A stretch of DNA of 53,500 bases, from positions 1 through 53,500 of the forward strand of contig JAJPOQ010000044.1 in assembly GCA_021232515.1 (NCBI GenBank), read 5' to 3'. Positions 43,996 to 52,554 of the stretch are shown here, piece after piece. The notes below the pieces were generated by a model. It was not told where the DNA came from. It was given only the letters and a program-made list of their open reading frames with translations, and did no database searches. The stretch's first letter is position 1. The number at the start of each line of letters is the position of its first letter. Origin of the DNA: Lentisphaeraceae bacterium. GTDB taxonomy: Bacteria; Verrucomicrobiota; Lentisphaeria; Lentisphaerales; Lentisphaeraceae. The translations under genes were made by a program, and so were the position numbers.

Positions 43996-45261
43996 TTACT
44001 TATTTAATCTTTCGATTGCTCTGTAAGCTATATCCTTTCTGTACATAACGTCTTGCCACTTGATCTTACTAACGGCTTCGTATGCTTTGTCGACAGCTTC
44101 TTTTATGTCTTTACCACGAGCAGTTACACCGAGAACGCGTCCACCAGTGTTGACGATGTTGCCATCAACTAGAGAAGTACCAGCATGGAAAACAACAGCA
44201 CCATTTTCTTCAGCTTCATCAAATCCAGTAATAGTGTGACCTTTAGCATATTTACCAGGGTAACCACCAGACGCGAGAACAACACAGCAAGCTGGATCTT
44301 CAGACCATTTGAAGTCTACTTCATCTAAACGACCTTCAACAGTCGCTAGCATCGCTTCAGAAAGGCTGCTATCTAGTCTCATAAGAACAGTTTGAGTTTC
44401 TGGGTCACCGAAGCGAACATTGAACTCAAGAACTTTTGGAACACCGTTTTTGATCATAAGACCAACAAAGATGATACCACGGTAGTAAAGACCTTCTTCT
44501 TGAAGACCACGAGTAACATTGTCCAAAACTTCTTTTTGAACCATTTCCATAACTTCATCAGTTACAACTGGAGCAGGAGAGTATGAACCCATGCCGCCAG
44601 TGTTTGGGCCTAAGTCGCCGTCATAGGCTCTTTTGTGGTCTTGTGAAGAAGCAAGAGTTGCACTGCTTTTGCCATCAAGGAAAGCAAAGATAGAAGCTTC
44701 TTCACCATCAAGGAATTCTTCGATAACGACTTTGTAGCCAGCATCGCCAAAAGAACCTTCGAAGCAGCTTTTAACACCTTCTAGAGCTTGTTCTTTAGTT
44801 TCAGCAACGATCACGCCTTTACCAGCTGCAAGACCGTCAGCCTTAACAACAATAGGAGCACCTTTTTCTTCGATGTACGCTAAAGCATCAGCTTCGTTGG
44901 TGAATGTAGCACTTTCAGCAGTTGGTATGTCGTACTTAACCATGAAGTCTTTACAGAAAGACTTACTACCTTCAAGTTGAGCAGCAGCTTTGTCAGGACC
45001 AAAGATCTTAAGTCCTTTAGCTTTAAATACATCAACGATACCTTCACAAAGAGGAACTTCAGGACCAACCATAGTTAGACCGATGTCGTTTTCTTTAGCA
45101 AAGTTAGCGAGCTCTTCAAAATCGGTAATATCGATGCACTCGACATTTTTCATTCCTGGGTTGCCAGGAGCAGCGTAAACTTTAGAAACATTTTCGTCTT
45201 TGTTGAATCTCCAAGCGATTGCATGTTCTCTGCCACCGCCACCAACTACAAGTACTTTCAT
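43996..45261 (-). CDS. purD: Phosphoribosylamine-glycine ligase
   Basis: Catalyses the ATP-dependent joining of phosphoribosylamine and glycine in purine synthesis. The 421-residue protein begins MKVLVVGGGGREHAIAWRF, the characteristic start of GARS, and shows the ATP-grasp parts (IVVKADGLAAGKGVIV, YYRGIIFVGLMI, VLEFNVRFGDPETQ) and the C-terminal GGRVLGVTARG. A longer frame back to 45327 is not needed; ATG 45261 fits the family's length and start. No other pur gene is adjacent. The gap 45262-45633 holds a large hairpin and a small frame. Confidence 0.95.
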   Translation of the reverse strand: MKVLVVGGGGREHAIAWRFNKDENVSKVYAAPGNPGMKNVECIDITDFEELANFAKENDIGLTMVGPEVPLCEGIVDVFKAKGLKIFGPDKAAAQLEGSKSFCKDFMVKYDIPTAESATFTNEADALAYIEEKGAPIVVKADGLAAGKGVIVAETKEQALEGVKSCFEGSFGDAGYKVVIEEFLDGEEASIFAFLDGKSSATLASSQDHKRAYDGDLGPNTGGMGSYSPAPVVTDEVMEMVQKEVLDNVTRGLQEEGLYYRGIIFVGLMIKNGVPKVLEFNVRFGDPETQTVLMRLDSSLSEAMLATVEGRLDEVDFKWSEDPACCVVLASGGYPGKYAKGHTITGFDEAEENGAVVFHAGTSLVDGNIVNTGGRVLGVTARGKDIKEAVDKAYEAVSKIKWQDVMYRKDIAYRAIERLNK

Positions 45262-45390
45262 CTTTATAATCCAGTGGTTAAATCGTTTAATTTCCCACAG
45301 TTTATATTCAGCCAACAATTTTACCAATAAAGATTTAAATAGCTTTGGGATTTCTTTGAGTTATAAGGAGAAGCGGGGGAGGAAGAAAAC

Positions 45391-45453
45391 GTTGCTCCTG
45401 AACTTCACCTACCATTGCCGGGTGCGGTAAGTGAATTGACATTCAGGAGCAAC
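45391..45453. other. Long two-part hairpin between purD and neuB
   Basis: GTTGCTCCTGAA (45391-45402) pairs exactly with TTCAGGAGCAAC (45442-45453). Inside it TTCACCTACC (45404-45413) pairs with GGTAAGTGAA (45426-45435) except at one base, closing a 12-base loop ATTGCCGGGTGC. One side has a one-base and the other a six-base bulge. It lies between the divergent promoters of purD and the neuB group, so a terminator has little use here; T-rich tracts follow on both strands. It could be a structured leader, a small RNA, or a repeat element. Confidence 0.6.
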
Positions 45454-45500
45454 TTAAGTTAAGTTTTCTTTAGAATCTGTCTCTTAACCGGAATTATTGT

Positions 45501-45632
45501 ATGAAACTTTTTTTTGTTTTGAAAGAAAAAAAAGGGTCTAAATATGAGATTGCCGGAATAATTCAAAAGAATAAAGTCGGTAGGCACCTTATGTGCGTTG
45601 AATATGTCAAACGAATTTTAACAGGATTTTAA
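45501..45632 (+). CDS. Possible 43-residue basic peptide upstream of neuB
   Basis: The frame ATG 45501 to TAA 45630-45632 encodes a 43-residue lysine-rich peptide (starting MKLFFVLKEKKGSKYE, ending RILTGF). The stop is separated from the neuB ATG by a single base, which is the spacing of coupled genes and could feed ribosomes to neuB. The ribosome site is poor (GGAA at some distance). No homologue is recognised; it may be a chance frame. Confidence 0.3.
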   Translation: MKLFFVLKEKKGSKYEIAGIIQKNKVGRHLMCVEYVKRILTGF

Positions 45633-45633
45633 A

Positions 45634-46632
45634 ATGCCTTGTCTTATTATTGCTGAAATTGGCGTAAACCATAACGGTGACATAGAACTAGCAAAGAAAA
45701 TGATTGATTCAGCTATAGAATCTGGAGCAGATGTCGTAAAGTTTCAAACGTACATAGCTGATGAGGTTATGACAGATAAAACACCTCTTGCAGACTACAT
45801 GGGTGATGATGCTGAAAACTTTTTAGAATTGGCCAGACGCTTAGAACTCAGTCTTGATGAAACCATAGAACTGAAGCGTTATACGGAAAATGCCGGAGCT
45901 GAGTTTATGAGCAGCCCATTTGATGTACCGAGTACTTACTCTCTTCATAAAATTGGTTTAAAAAGACTCAAGATACCATCAGGCGAGACAGTCAATCCAT
46001 TTGTACTTAAGGCTGCTGCAGAAACAAAACTGCCATTGATCATTTCAACCGGCATGTGTGACCTCGAAGAAGTTCGAGAAGCATTAGACTTTTTGAAGAA
46101 GAACCAATCAGGTCCAGTGACTGTCTTACACTGTACGACTCAGTATCCTGCAGAAGTGAAGAATGTAAATTTAAAGGCTATGAAAACTTTGTCGGATGAG
46201 TTTGGTTTGCCAGTAGGTTACTCGGACCATACTGCAGGTATAGAGGTGTCACTTGCGGCCGTTGCTCATGGAGCTGAAGTCATAGAGAAGCACTTTACAA
46301 TAGATCGCAGTTTACCAGGACCGGATCAAGAAGCAAGTATGTTACCAGAAGAACTGCGTGCTTTGGTTGATGGTATTCGAAAAATTGAACTTTGTTTAGG
46401 TCATGGAGAGAAAGTACCTTACCCAGTCGAGTTAGAAGTCGCAAAAGTGGCGCGAAAGAGTTTGGTGTTGAATCAAGACTTAACTAAAGGTTCGAAAATA
46501 AGTATGGAAAACCTGACGGCAAAAAGGCCTGGTACAGGGATCCGTGCATTTGACTTTGAAAAAGTAATAGGCAAAGAACTAACAAGAGACTTGCCGAAAA
46601 ATCATATATTGACTGAAGAGGATTTTTCTTAG
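45634..46632 (+). CDS. neuB: Sialic-acid-type sugar acid synthase (NeuB family)
   Basis: Condenses a six-carbon amino sugar with phosphoenolpyruvate to give a nine-carbon sugar acid such as N-acetylneuraminate, legionaminate or a relative. The 332-residue protein has the TIM-barrel start IIAEIGVNHNGDIELAKKMI, metal and substrate residues in KFQTY and the SDHTAGIEV and EKHFTIDRSLPGPDQEASM blocks, and the C-terminal antifreeze-like SAF domain (LVLNQDLTKGSKISMENLTAKRPG). AGGA lies before the ATG. The NeuC-like gene follows after two bases. Exact product unknown. Confidence 0.9.
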   Translation: MPCLIIAEIGVNHNGDIELAKKMIDSAIESGADVVKFQTYIADEVMTDKTPLADYMGDDAENFLELARRLELSLDETIELKRYTENAGAEFMSSPFDVPSTYSLHKIGLKRLKIPSGETVNPFVLKAAAETKLPLIISTGMCDLEEVREALDFLKKNQSGPVTVLHCTTQYPAEVKNVNLKAMKTLSDEFGLPVGYSDHTAGIEVSLAAVAHGAEVIEKHFTIDRSLPGPDQEASMLPEELRALVDGIRKIELCLGHGEKVPYPVELEVAKVARKSLVLNQDLTKGSKISMENLTAKRPGTGIRAFDFEKVIGKELTRDLPKNHILTEEDFS

Positions 46633-46634
46633 AA

Positions 46635-47723
46635 ATGAATCTTGCCTTCATAACTGTTGCACGTTCAGATTTTAGTCGTTTAAGACCGACGATGGACGCA
46701 GTCAAGAATAGTGGTGAGCATGAATTGAAACTTATAGTAGCGGGCAATCATAGTTCTTCAGTATTTGGCAATAGTTTAGCTGAGATAGAAGCTGCAAGCT
46801 TTGAAGTTTCCGAACAAATAAGTTTTTCAGGAGATATGTCAGAAAGCTCAGCCAAGATTTTTACTGGCTTATCTTCATATTTTAAGAAAGAAAGTATTGA
46901 TGCCTGTGTGATCCTTGGAGATCGCTTCGAGATGTTAGCAGCTGCTCAAGCAGCTTCATTCAATCAAGTCCCCATTATTCATATTGGTGGAGGCTACACG
47001 ACTTTAGGTGCAATTGACGACCAGATTCGTGATGCGATAACGGTACTTTCTTCAGTTCATTTAGTGGCGACGGAAGAGTGCTTGAGAAAAGTTGTTTCTC
47101 GAGGCGCAAAAAGAGAGCAGGTGTTTTTGACCGGAGCACCCGATTTAGAATTGATTCAGCAAGTAGATGTTTTAGAGCGATCCACCTTTTGTGAGAGAGT
47201 CGGTTTTTCTGAAGAACCTTTTGCTTTAGTTACTTTTCATCCGGAGACTAAGCATGATAATAAAGAGCACTTAAACGCAGTTCAAAGTATTAAGACATTT
47301 CTAGCTGAGTTAGACTGCAATGTTCTTATCACAGCCCCTTGTGCTGATAAAGGGCATGAAGAGCTTTTAGACATGATTCATGAGTTAGCGGAACTTCCCC
47401 ATATTTATTATCGTCAAAGTCTTGGTGGCTTTTTATATGTAAATGCTTTACGTCATGCGGATGTGGTCATCGGTAATAGTTCTAGTGGAATAATCGAAGC
47501 TGGTAGTTTTGATCTTCCGGTAATAAATGTTGGTGAGAGGCAAGCAGGGCGAGAACAAAATATAAATGTGCTAAATAGTAGTTTTGAATTGAGTAGACTT
47601 AAGAAAGCATACCAAGCGTCAAAACAGAAGAGTTTTTTGCAACGCTTAGAGAAGTCCAAAAATATCTACGGAGATGGTTTTTTCGCTCAGCGTTTCTTAC
47701 AGATTCTTTCAGATATTAACTAA
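46635..47723 (+). CDS. neuC: UDP-GlcNAc 2-epimerase, hydrolysing type (NeuC/LegG-like)
   Basis: Forms the amino sugar substrate for NeuB from a UDP-linked donor by epimerisation and hydrolysis. The 362-residue protein has GDRFEMLAAA, GAIDDQIRDAITVLSSVHLVA and GNSSSGIIEAGSF, the marks of the family. In the usual HGGE-x-T-x-G sequence this one has GGGYTTLG, and the commonly conserved RHAITK(L/M)SH is RDAITVLSS, so one His, one Glu and another His are replaced. The specificity may therefore differ. It ends eight bases inside the convergent histidine kinase gene. No CMP-transferase gene (neuA) is adjacent. Confidence 0.82.
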   Translation: MNLAFITVARSDFSRLRPTMDAVKNSGEHELKLIVAGNHSSSVFGNSLAEIEAASFEVSEQISFSGDMSESSAKIFTGLSSYFKKESIDACVILGDRFEMLAAAQAASFNQVPIIHIGGGYTTLGAIDDQIRDAITVLSSVHLVATEECLRKVVSRGAKREQVFLTGAPDLELIQQVDVLERSTFCERVGFSEEPFALVTFHPETKHDNKEHLNAVQSIKTFLAELDCNVLITAPCADKGHEELLDMIHELAELPHIYYRQSLGGFLYVNALRHADVVIGNSSSGIIEAGSFDLPVINVGERQAGREQNINVLNSSFELSRLKKAYQASKQKSFLQRLEKSKNIYGDGFFAQRFLQILSDIN

Positions 47724-49881
47724 TATGGCCCAGCCACTTTGCTAGTTTTTCGACAAACTGTTCTTTTTTGAATGGTTTAGAAATATAGTCGTTCATTCCA
47801 CATTCATAACACTCGGCGATCTCTTCAGTTGTTGCATTTGCCGTGAAAGCTATGATCGTTAGTTTTGCCCATTTAGGGTCTTTGCGAATTCTTCTCGTAG
47901 CTGTCAATCCATCTAAGACAGGCATTTGACAATCCATCAAAACTAAGTCAAAAGGAGCTTTATTTATTTGATCGATGGCTTCTTCGCCATTTAGTGCGGT
48001 TGTGACTTTACAGTTTAGTCTTGTTAGAGTTTTTAGGGCTAACTTTTGATTGACTAAGTTGTCCTCGACAAGTAAAACTTCTGGTGTTGTAGTCCACGGG
48101 ATGATAGTGCTTTTTTTATCGACTTTGATTGTTGCTTCAGTTCTTTCCAAATTTAAACTAAGAGAGAATGTGGAGCCTTCACCTATGTTACTTTTAGCGG
48201 TCAGTATTCCGCCCATAAGTTCGGCTAAGTTTCGACTGATCGGTAAGCCAAGTCCAGTGCCGCCGTAGTTCCTCGTAATCGAACCTTCTGCTTGAGAAAA
48301 TGAGTTGAAGACTTGTTCGATCTTATCGGTTTGAATGCCTATTCCAGAGTCAATTACGTTTATGCTGAACTTTGAGTCTTCTAGGTCGAGCTCAAGTTTC
48401 ACAAAACCACTTTCTGTAAATTTAAGAGCATTACCGGTTAGATTGATAAGTATTTGTCGTAGTCTATGAGGATCACCCTTAAACCAGTTCTCATCGAAGC
48501 AGTTGTCGCTCAGTATAAGTTCTAATCCTTTGTCGTCAGCTGTTTTGGTGAACATATTTCTCACATCTTTGATGATACTTGAAATGCTAAAAGGAACATT
48601 TTCGATGTTCATCATACCGGCTTCGATTTTTGAGAAGTCTAGTATGTCATTAATGACTGTAAGTAAGGCTTCGGAAGAGTTGTAGATTATTTGTAAATGT
48701 TCGTGCTCTTCGTCAGAGAGGTTACTTTCTTGAAGGATTTCGACGTAACCAATTATGGCATTCATAGGAGTTCTTATTTCGTGACTCATTCGTGCCAAAA
48801 ATTCGGATTTATATTTACTGAGTTCTTCGAGCTCTTTTGCTTTTTTCTTTAATTCTTTAGTTCTTTCTTCAACCTTGGATTCAAGTGACTCATTTGCTTG
48901 ATTTAGAGCAAAAGACCTTTGCTCTAGAGAAATAGACATATCTTTGAAGTCTAGCTTTAGACTTTCTAACTCTCTTATGAAAGAGTGGCTTGGGGTATGG
49001 ATATTTTCAGTATTATGAGCTATGGCGTGGGTCATCTTTGAAAGGTTTGTGACCGGTAAGATAAAGTTCTTGTTGACAATGAAAAGTAGAATGATCAGAA
49101 AGACAACAAGTATGATAATGATGTTAAGGATGAGACTTTTGGCAAAATCGTTATTTGCTTCGAGTATTTCACTCGTATAAGTAAATGTTGTAATCGATAG
49201 TTCAGAGTTAATAGGAGTGTCTTTTGAAATATACTTTTTATCGGCGGTATTGATTTTAGGAGTTAATAGTTTGTCATTCATATAAAGTTCAAAGTCAATA
49301 CTGGCACTGAGGTATTGTTTCAAAATAGCATCTAAGGGAAGGACGAGGAGCATGGCACCTTCGATGGAACCTTTTAGGATGATTTCCGAACCAATGACCA
49401 TATAGGTTTGACTTTCATGGGTTAGATGGTCGAGCAGAAAAGTGTTGCCTTTTTGAATGAATTTTGTCAGGTCAGCAGGGATGGATTTAGAGATATTTGA
49501 GTTTTGATCGTCGATATGAATGACACTACCTTCAAAATCGACTAGAATGAGCGTATGCTTCTTACCTATAAATGTAAAAGACTTCATGAGGTCTACAGCG
49601 TTCTCTAAGTGAGACTCAGGCTGGACGACAGCTTGTTTGAGAATGGGTAAGTTTGAGTAGCCTTTCAATATGTACTTATGAGTTTCTAAAAAATTTGAAA
49701 TAGAGATTTGCATCTGTTTCGATTGGACTTCAGCATACTCGTTTATCTTACCTTCAATAGACTTGTCCAACTTGGCGTTAATCGTAAAGACAAATGCCCC
49801 AAGAATAAGTGAACCAAAGACTACAAATGCAAGGAATGTAGCCTGAAAGATGGAGAGTCTATATTTACTTTCTTTACTCAT
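47716..49881 (-). CDS. Hybrid sensor histidine kinase with receiver domain
   Basis: A 721-residue membrane sensor. Helix 1 near residues 10-30, an outside Cache-like sensor (about 35-240), helix 2 (about 245-270), a HAMP/coiled-coil linker up to 355, HisKA with H367 in MSHEIRTP, an ATPase domain (SQAEGSITRNYGGTGLGLPI), and a C-terminal receiver with D650 in LVLMDCQMP and lysine in YISKPF. It has no separate response regulator or output domain adjacent. It overlaps the upstream gene for a periplasmic binding protein by eight bases, so the two should form a sensing pair. It converges with neuC. Confidence 0.9.
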   Translation of the reverse strand: MSKESKYRLSIFQATFLAFVVFGSLILGAFVFTINAKLDKSIEGKINEYAEVQSKQMQISISNFLETHKYILKGYSNLPILKQAVVQPESHLENAVDLMKSFTFIGKKHTLILVDFEGSVIHIDDQNSNISKSIPADLTKFIQKGNTFLLDHLTHESQTYMVIGSEIILKGSIEGAMLLVLPLDAILKQYLSASIDFELYMNDKLLTPKINTADKKYISKDTPINSELSITTFTYTSEILEANNDFAKSLILNIIIILVVFLIILLFIVNKNFILPVTNLSKMTHAIAHNTENIHTPSHSFIRELESLKLDFKDMSISLEQRSFALNQANESLESKVEERTKELKKKAKELEELSKYKSEFLARMSHEIRTPMNAIIGYVEILQESNLSDEEHEHLQIIYNSSEALLTVINDILDFSKIEAGMMNIENVPFSISSIIKDVRNMFTKTADDKGLELILSDNCFDENWFKGDPHRLRQILINLTGNALKFTESGFVKLELDLEDSKFSINVIDSGIGIQTDKIEQVFNSFSQAEGSITRNYGGTGLGLPISRNLAELMGGILTAKSNIGEGSTFSLSLNLERTEATIKVDKKSTIIPWTTTPEVLLVEDNLVNQKLALKTLTRLNCKVTTALNGEEAIDQINKAPFDLVLMDCQMPVLDGLTATRRIRKDPKWAKLTIIAFTANATTEEIAECYECGMNDYISKPFKKEQFVEKLAKWLGHIS

Positions 49882-51055
49882 TTAGGAGGACTTGTCCTTC
49901 TGTGTTGAAGTATCCAAGACGCAGGTCGTCTATGCCGAGAGCTTCATGGGCAAACTCGTCTTTCCCAGTGTGTCGGGAGAAAGGTTTTTTATAGGTTTTT
50001 ACAAGACCGTTAACACTTTTTTGTAAATTCTCTAAGGATTGTTTGAGTGTTGTCGCGTTGAGTTCTTTCGTGCCAACTTGTTCTATTCCTTGTACGATCA
50101 GCAAGGTTGCATCAAAGGCATGTATAAACCCTGTTGAAGATTGGATGTCTTTATCTTTTATTTCTTGTGGGAAAAGCTTTTGTGCAAGAGCGAGCACTTC
50201 TTTATGAAGTTTTTCTTGAGGAGAATTTATAAATGAAAATTTGGTTTGGATAAAGTTCCATTTCTGATCATTTAAAATTTCGGGGGTGATATTTTTAAAG
50301 AATCCGCCAGCGTTTATGCCCCAGTGTGAAAGTACAGGTACCTTGACATTCAATTTCTGGAGAGCATTGGCAAAGACTTGCCCCTCGTTTGCATTGCCTA
50401 CAAATAAGATACAGTCAGCCTTTAATTCAATTATCTTTCTAATCTTGGTATTTATACTGACTTCAGTGGGTTCCCAGTTAAAGAACTCAACTCCTTGAGC
50501 TTGTATTTTTTTTGATTCTAAAGCTCGACTCATAGTTTTGAAATTTGATTGTCCCCAACCAGTCTGTTCTAGTAATAGGAAGGGCTTTTTATAACCTAGT
50601 TCAACTAGGCTACTAACGAGAAAGTCTCCTGCAATTGAGTCATCTACAGACACTCTAAAAATCCAATTTTCGTCATTCGTTGTTCTTGTTATCGGGGCAG
50701 CTGCGGCCCATGGACTGAAGAAAAGTAGTTTGTTGTCGTTGATAAACTTCTTGTTCGCAAGAACTGGAGGTGAGTGCATTCCAGAAAAAGTCACCAGGCT
50801 TTTTGGATCTTTTTGAATGGCCTTTAGGTTCTTTAAACTGCGTCGACTATTCGCTTTATGATCTAGTTGAATAAGGTTTATGTTTAAGCTCTGTAGAGAT
50901 TCTTTTTTATACTCTAGTGCAGTTTTGATGCCCATAAATATCGATTTACTTGAAGTAGTGTAGTGGCTGAAATCTGCATCTATATAAATATTGTGCTCGG
51001 TCGCTTTTAAAGACTCTGTGGTAAGTACAAGCAACATGATAGCTAAAAATTTCAT
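49874..51055 (-). CDS. Type I periplasmic binding protein (Leu/Ile/Val-binding-like), sensor partner
   Basis: A 393-residue exported protein of the Peripla_BP_6 type, the fold of branched-chain amino acid binding proteins; the start MKFLAIMLLVLTTESLKATE is a signal peptide. Conserved pieces are IKTALEYKK, the VTFSGMHSPPVLANKKF region and the DSIAGDFLVSSLVELGYKK middle part, then SSTGFIHAFDATLLIVQGIEQ. No ABC transporter genes lie near it. The stop overlaps the ATG of the hybrid kinase by eight bases; the pair is therefore like the TorT-TorS and LuxP-LuxQ type, in which the binding protein presents a ligand to the kinase. Confidence 0.82.
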   Translation of the reverse strand: MKFLAIMLLVLTTESLKATEHNIYIDADFSHYTTSSKSIFMGIKTALEYKKESLQSLNINLIQLDHKANSRRSLKNLKAIQKDPKSLVTFSGMHSPPVLANKKFINDNKLLFFSPWAAAAPITRTTNDENWIFRVSVDDSIAGDFLVSSLVELGYKKPFLLLEQTGWGQSNFKTMSRALESKKIQAQGVEFFNWEPTEVSINTKIRKIIELKADCILFVGNANEGQVFANALQKLNVKVPVLSHWGINAGGFFKNITPEILNDQKWNFIQTKFSFINSPQEKLHKEVLALAQKLFPQEIKDKDIQSSTGFIHAFDATLLIVQGIEQVGTKELNATTLKQSLENLQKSVNGLVKTYKKPFSRHTGKDEFAHEALGIDDLRLGYFNTEGQVLLNE

Positions 51056-51181
51056 TGATTTTCCCTAATTTCCTAACTCTGAAGATACAACGCATTTTTT
51101 ATGCACATGTTGAGTTGAATCGTTATAACACAGAGTATAAGTAAAATATATGAAAATAGGTATGGAGTAAAGGATAATGCT

Positions 51182-52516
51182 TTGGATATAGTTTATTTTG
51201 TTGTTGGAATAGCAATAGGTTCTTTACTAGCTAGTTGCATATGGTACTTTCGAAGCCGTTCCATGTTGGCCTCTAAAAGCTCAGATCTACTCGTGCTTGA
51301 AGAGCGTCTAAAAAATAAGGAAGAGCAGTTTGTTCAAGTATATGCCACACTTGAGAAAAGCGATAAGAGAATAGATGAGTTGTTGGATGAAAAGGGTGTG
51401 TTTCGCGAACGTTTAGCAGAACTCGAAGTAAAGCTTGAAGAAGAGAAGCGTCAAAGTATTCAAAGACTGGCCGATTTTGAAAGTTCCAAAAAACAGATGA
51501 AACTTGAGTTTCAGCAGTTATCCCATGAAATCCTTTCAAAAAACACCGAGAAATTGACGGATCAAAATCAAGAGAAGCTTAAGTTTCTACTGAGTCCATT
51601 AAAAGAAGAAATAGGTCAGTTTAAAAAGAAAGTTGAAGAGACCTACGAAAAAGAAACGAGAGAAAGGCATTCCTTAAAAACTGAAATAACAAACCTTCAA
51701 AAACTCAATGCTCAGATGAGCCAAGAAACGCTTAATCTAACCAATGCTTTGAAGGGCGATGTTAGAAGCCAAGGTGCTTGGGGCGAGTTGATTTTAGAGC
51801 GGATTTTAGAAAGTTCAGGTCTTCAAAAAGGTCGAGAGTACTTTGTTCAGTCAAGTCATAGAACTGAAGATGGGCAGTTACAAAGACCAGATGTAGTTGT
51901 GAGGTTACCAGACGATAAAGACGTAGTGATAGACTCAAAAGTTTCTCTTGTCGCCTATGAAAAGTACTGTTCAGAAGATGATTTGACGCTGAAAAAACAG
52001 TTTGCCAAAGAGCATTTGTTGTCAGTTCAAAATCATATAAAAGGTTTGAGTGCGAAGTCTTATGAAGACATAGCTCAACTTCGTACGCTTGACTATGTTT
52101 TACTTTTTATGCCTATGGAGGGCGCTTTCCGATTAGCGCTAGAAGAAGACGAAGGCTTACTTTTAGAAGCTATGAAGAAAAATGTCATGCTTGTAGGGCC
52201 ATCGACACTTCTAGTGAGTTTACGGACGATTAGTAAACTGTGGCAGTATGAAAATCAAAATCAAAATACTCAAGCCATTGCAAAAAAAGCGGAGCAACTA
52301 CACCGAAAGTTTGTCTTATTTGTTCAAGAAGTACAAAAAGTTGGGGATGCACTGAGTTCGGCAGGTAAGCACTATGACGAAGCTTTAAAGAGATTGGCAA
52401 CAGGAAGAGGGAACTTGATCAAGTTATCTTCAGATTTGGAGCAACTGGGCGTGAAGCCTAAAGAGAGTTTACCGAGAGAACTCTTGGAGATCTCTGAAGT
52501 AAATAATGAAGAATAG
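51182..52516 (+). CDS. rmuC: DNA recombination protein RmuC
   Basis: A 444-residue RmuC family protein: short membrane helix at the start (VYFVVGIAIGSLLASCIWYF), a long coiled coil (about 30-180), and the nuclease-like domain (GAWGELILERILESSGLQKG, DVVVRLPDDKDVVIDSKVSL, FMPMEGAFRLAL, MLVGPSTLLVSLRTIS). RmuC limits inversions at short inverted repeats in E. coli. A TTG start at 51182 is used; AAAGGA precedes it at suitable distance and no other start gives the N-terminal helix. It is divergent from the binding protein gene. Confidence 0.92.
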   Translation: MDIVYFVVGIAIGSLLASCIWYFRSRSMLASKSSDLLVLEERLKNKEEQFVQVYATLEKSDKRIDELLDEKGVFRERLAELEVKLEEEKRQSIQRLADFESSKKQMKLEFQQLSHEILSKNTEKLTDQNQEKLKFLLSPLKEEIGQFKKKVEETYEKETRERHSLKTEITNLQKLNAQMSQETLNLTNALKGDVRSQGAWGELILERILESSGLQKGREYFVQSSHRTEDGQLQRPDVVVRLPDDKDVVIDSKVSLVAYEKYCSEDDLTLKKQFAKEHLLSVQNHIKGLSAKSYEDIAQLRTLDYVLLFMPMEGAFRLALEEDEGLLLEAMKKNVMLVGPSTLLVSLRTISKLWQYENQNQNTQAIAKKAEQLHRKFVLFVQEVQKVGDALSSAGKHYDEALKRLATGRGNLIKLSSDLEQLGVKPKESLPRELLEISEVNNEE

Positions 52517-52544
52517 GTGCCGAATTAGTTCCGGCACCTAAAAT
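52514..52544. terminator. Perfect hairpin between rmuC and the DUF1080 gene
   Basis: TAGGTGCCG at 52514-52522 pairs exactly with CGGCACCTA at 52532-52540, with a nine-base loop. The rmuC stop codon is part of the left arm. No long T-run follows on either strand, so termination is inferred from its place between two converging genes. Confidence 0.6.
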
Positions 52545-52554
52545 CACAGAGGGA

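Noticed and set aside
45343..45372. TTTGGGATTT resembling the -35-like box of the ECF regulon
   Set aside because: No TAT at the fixed distance, no C at the first place, and no gene on the plus strand within reach.
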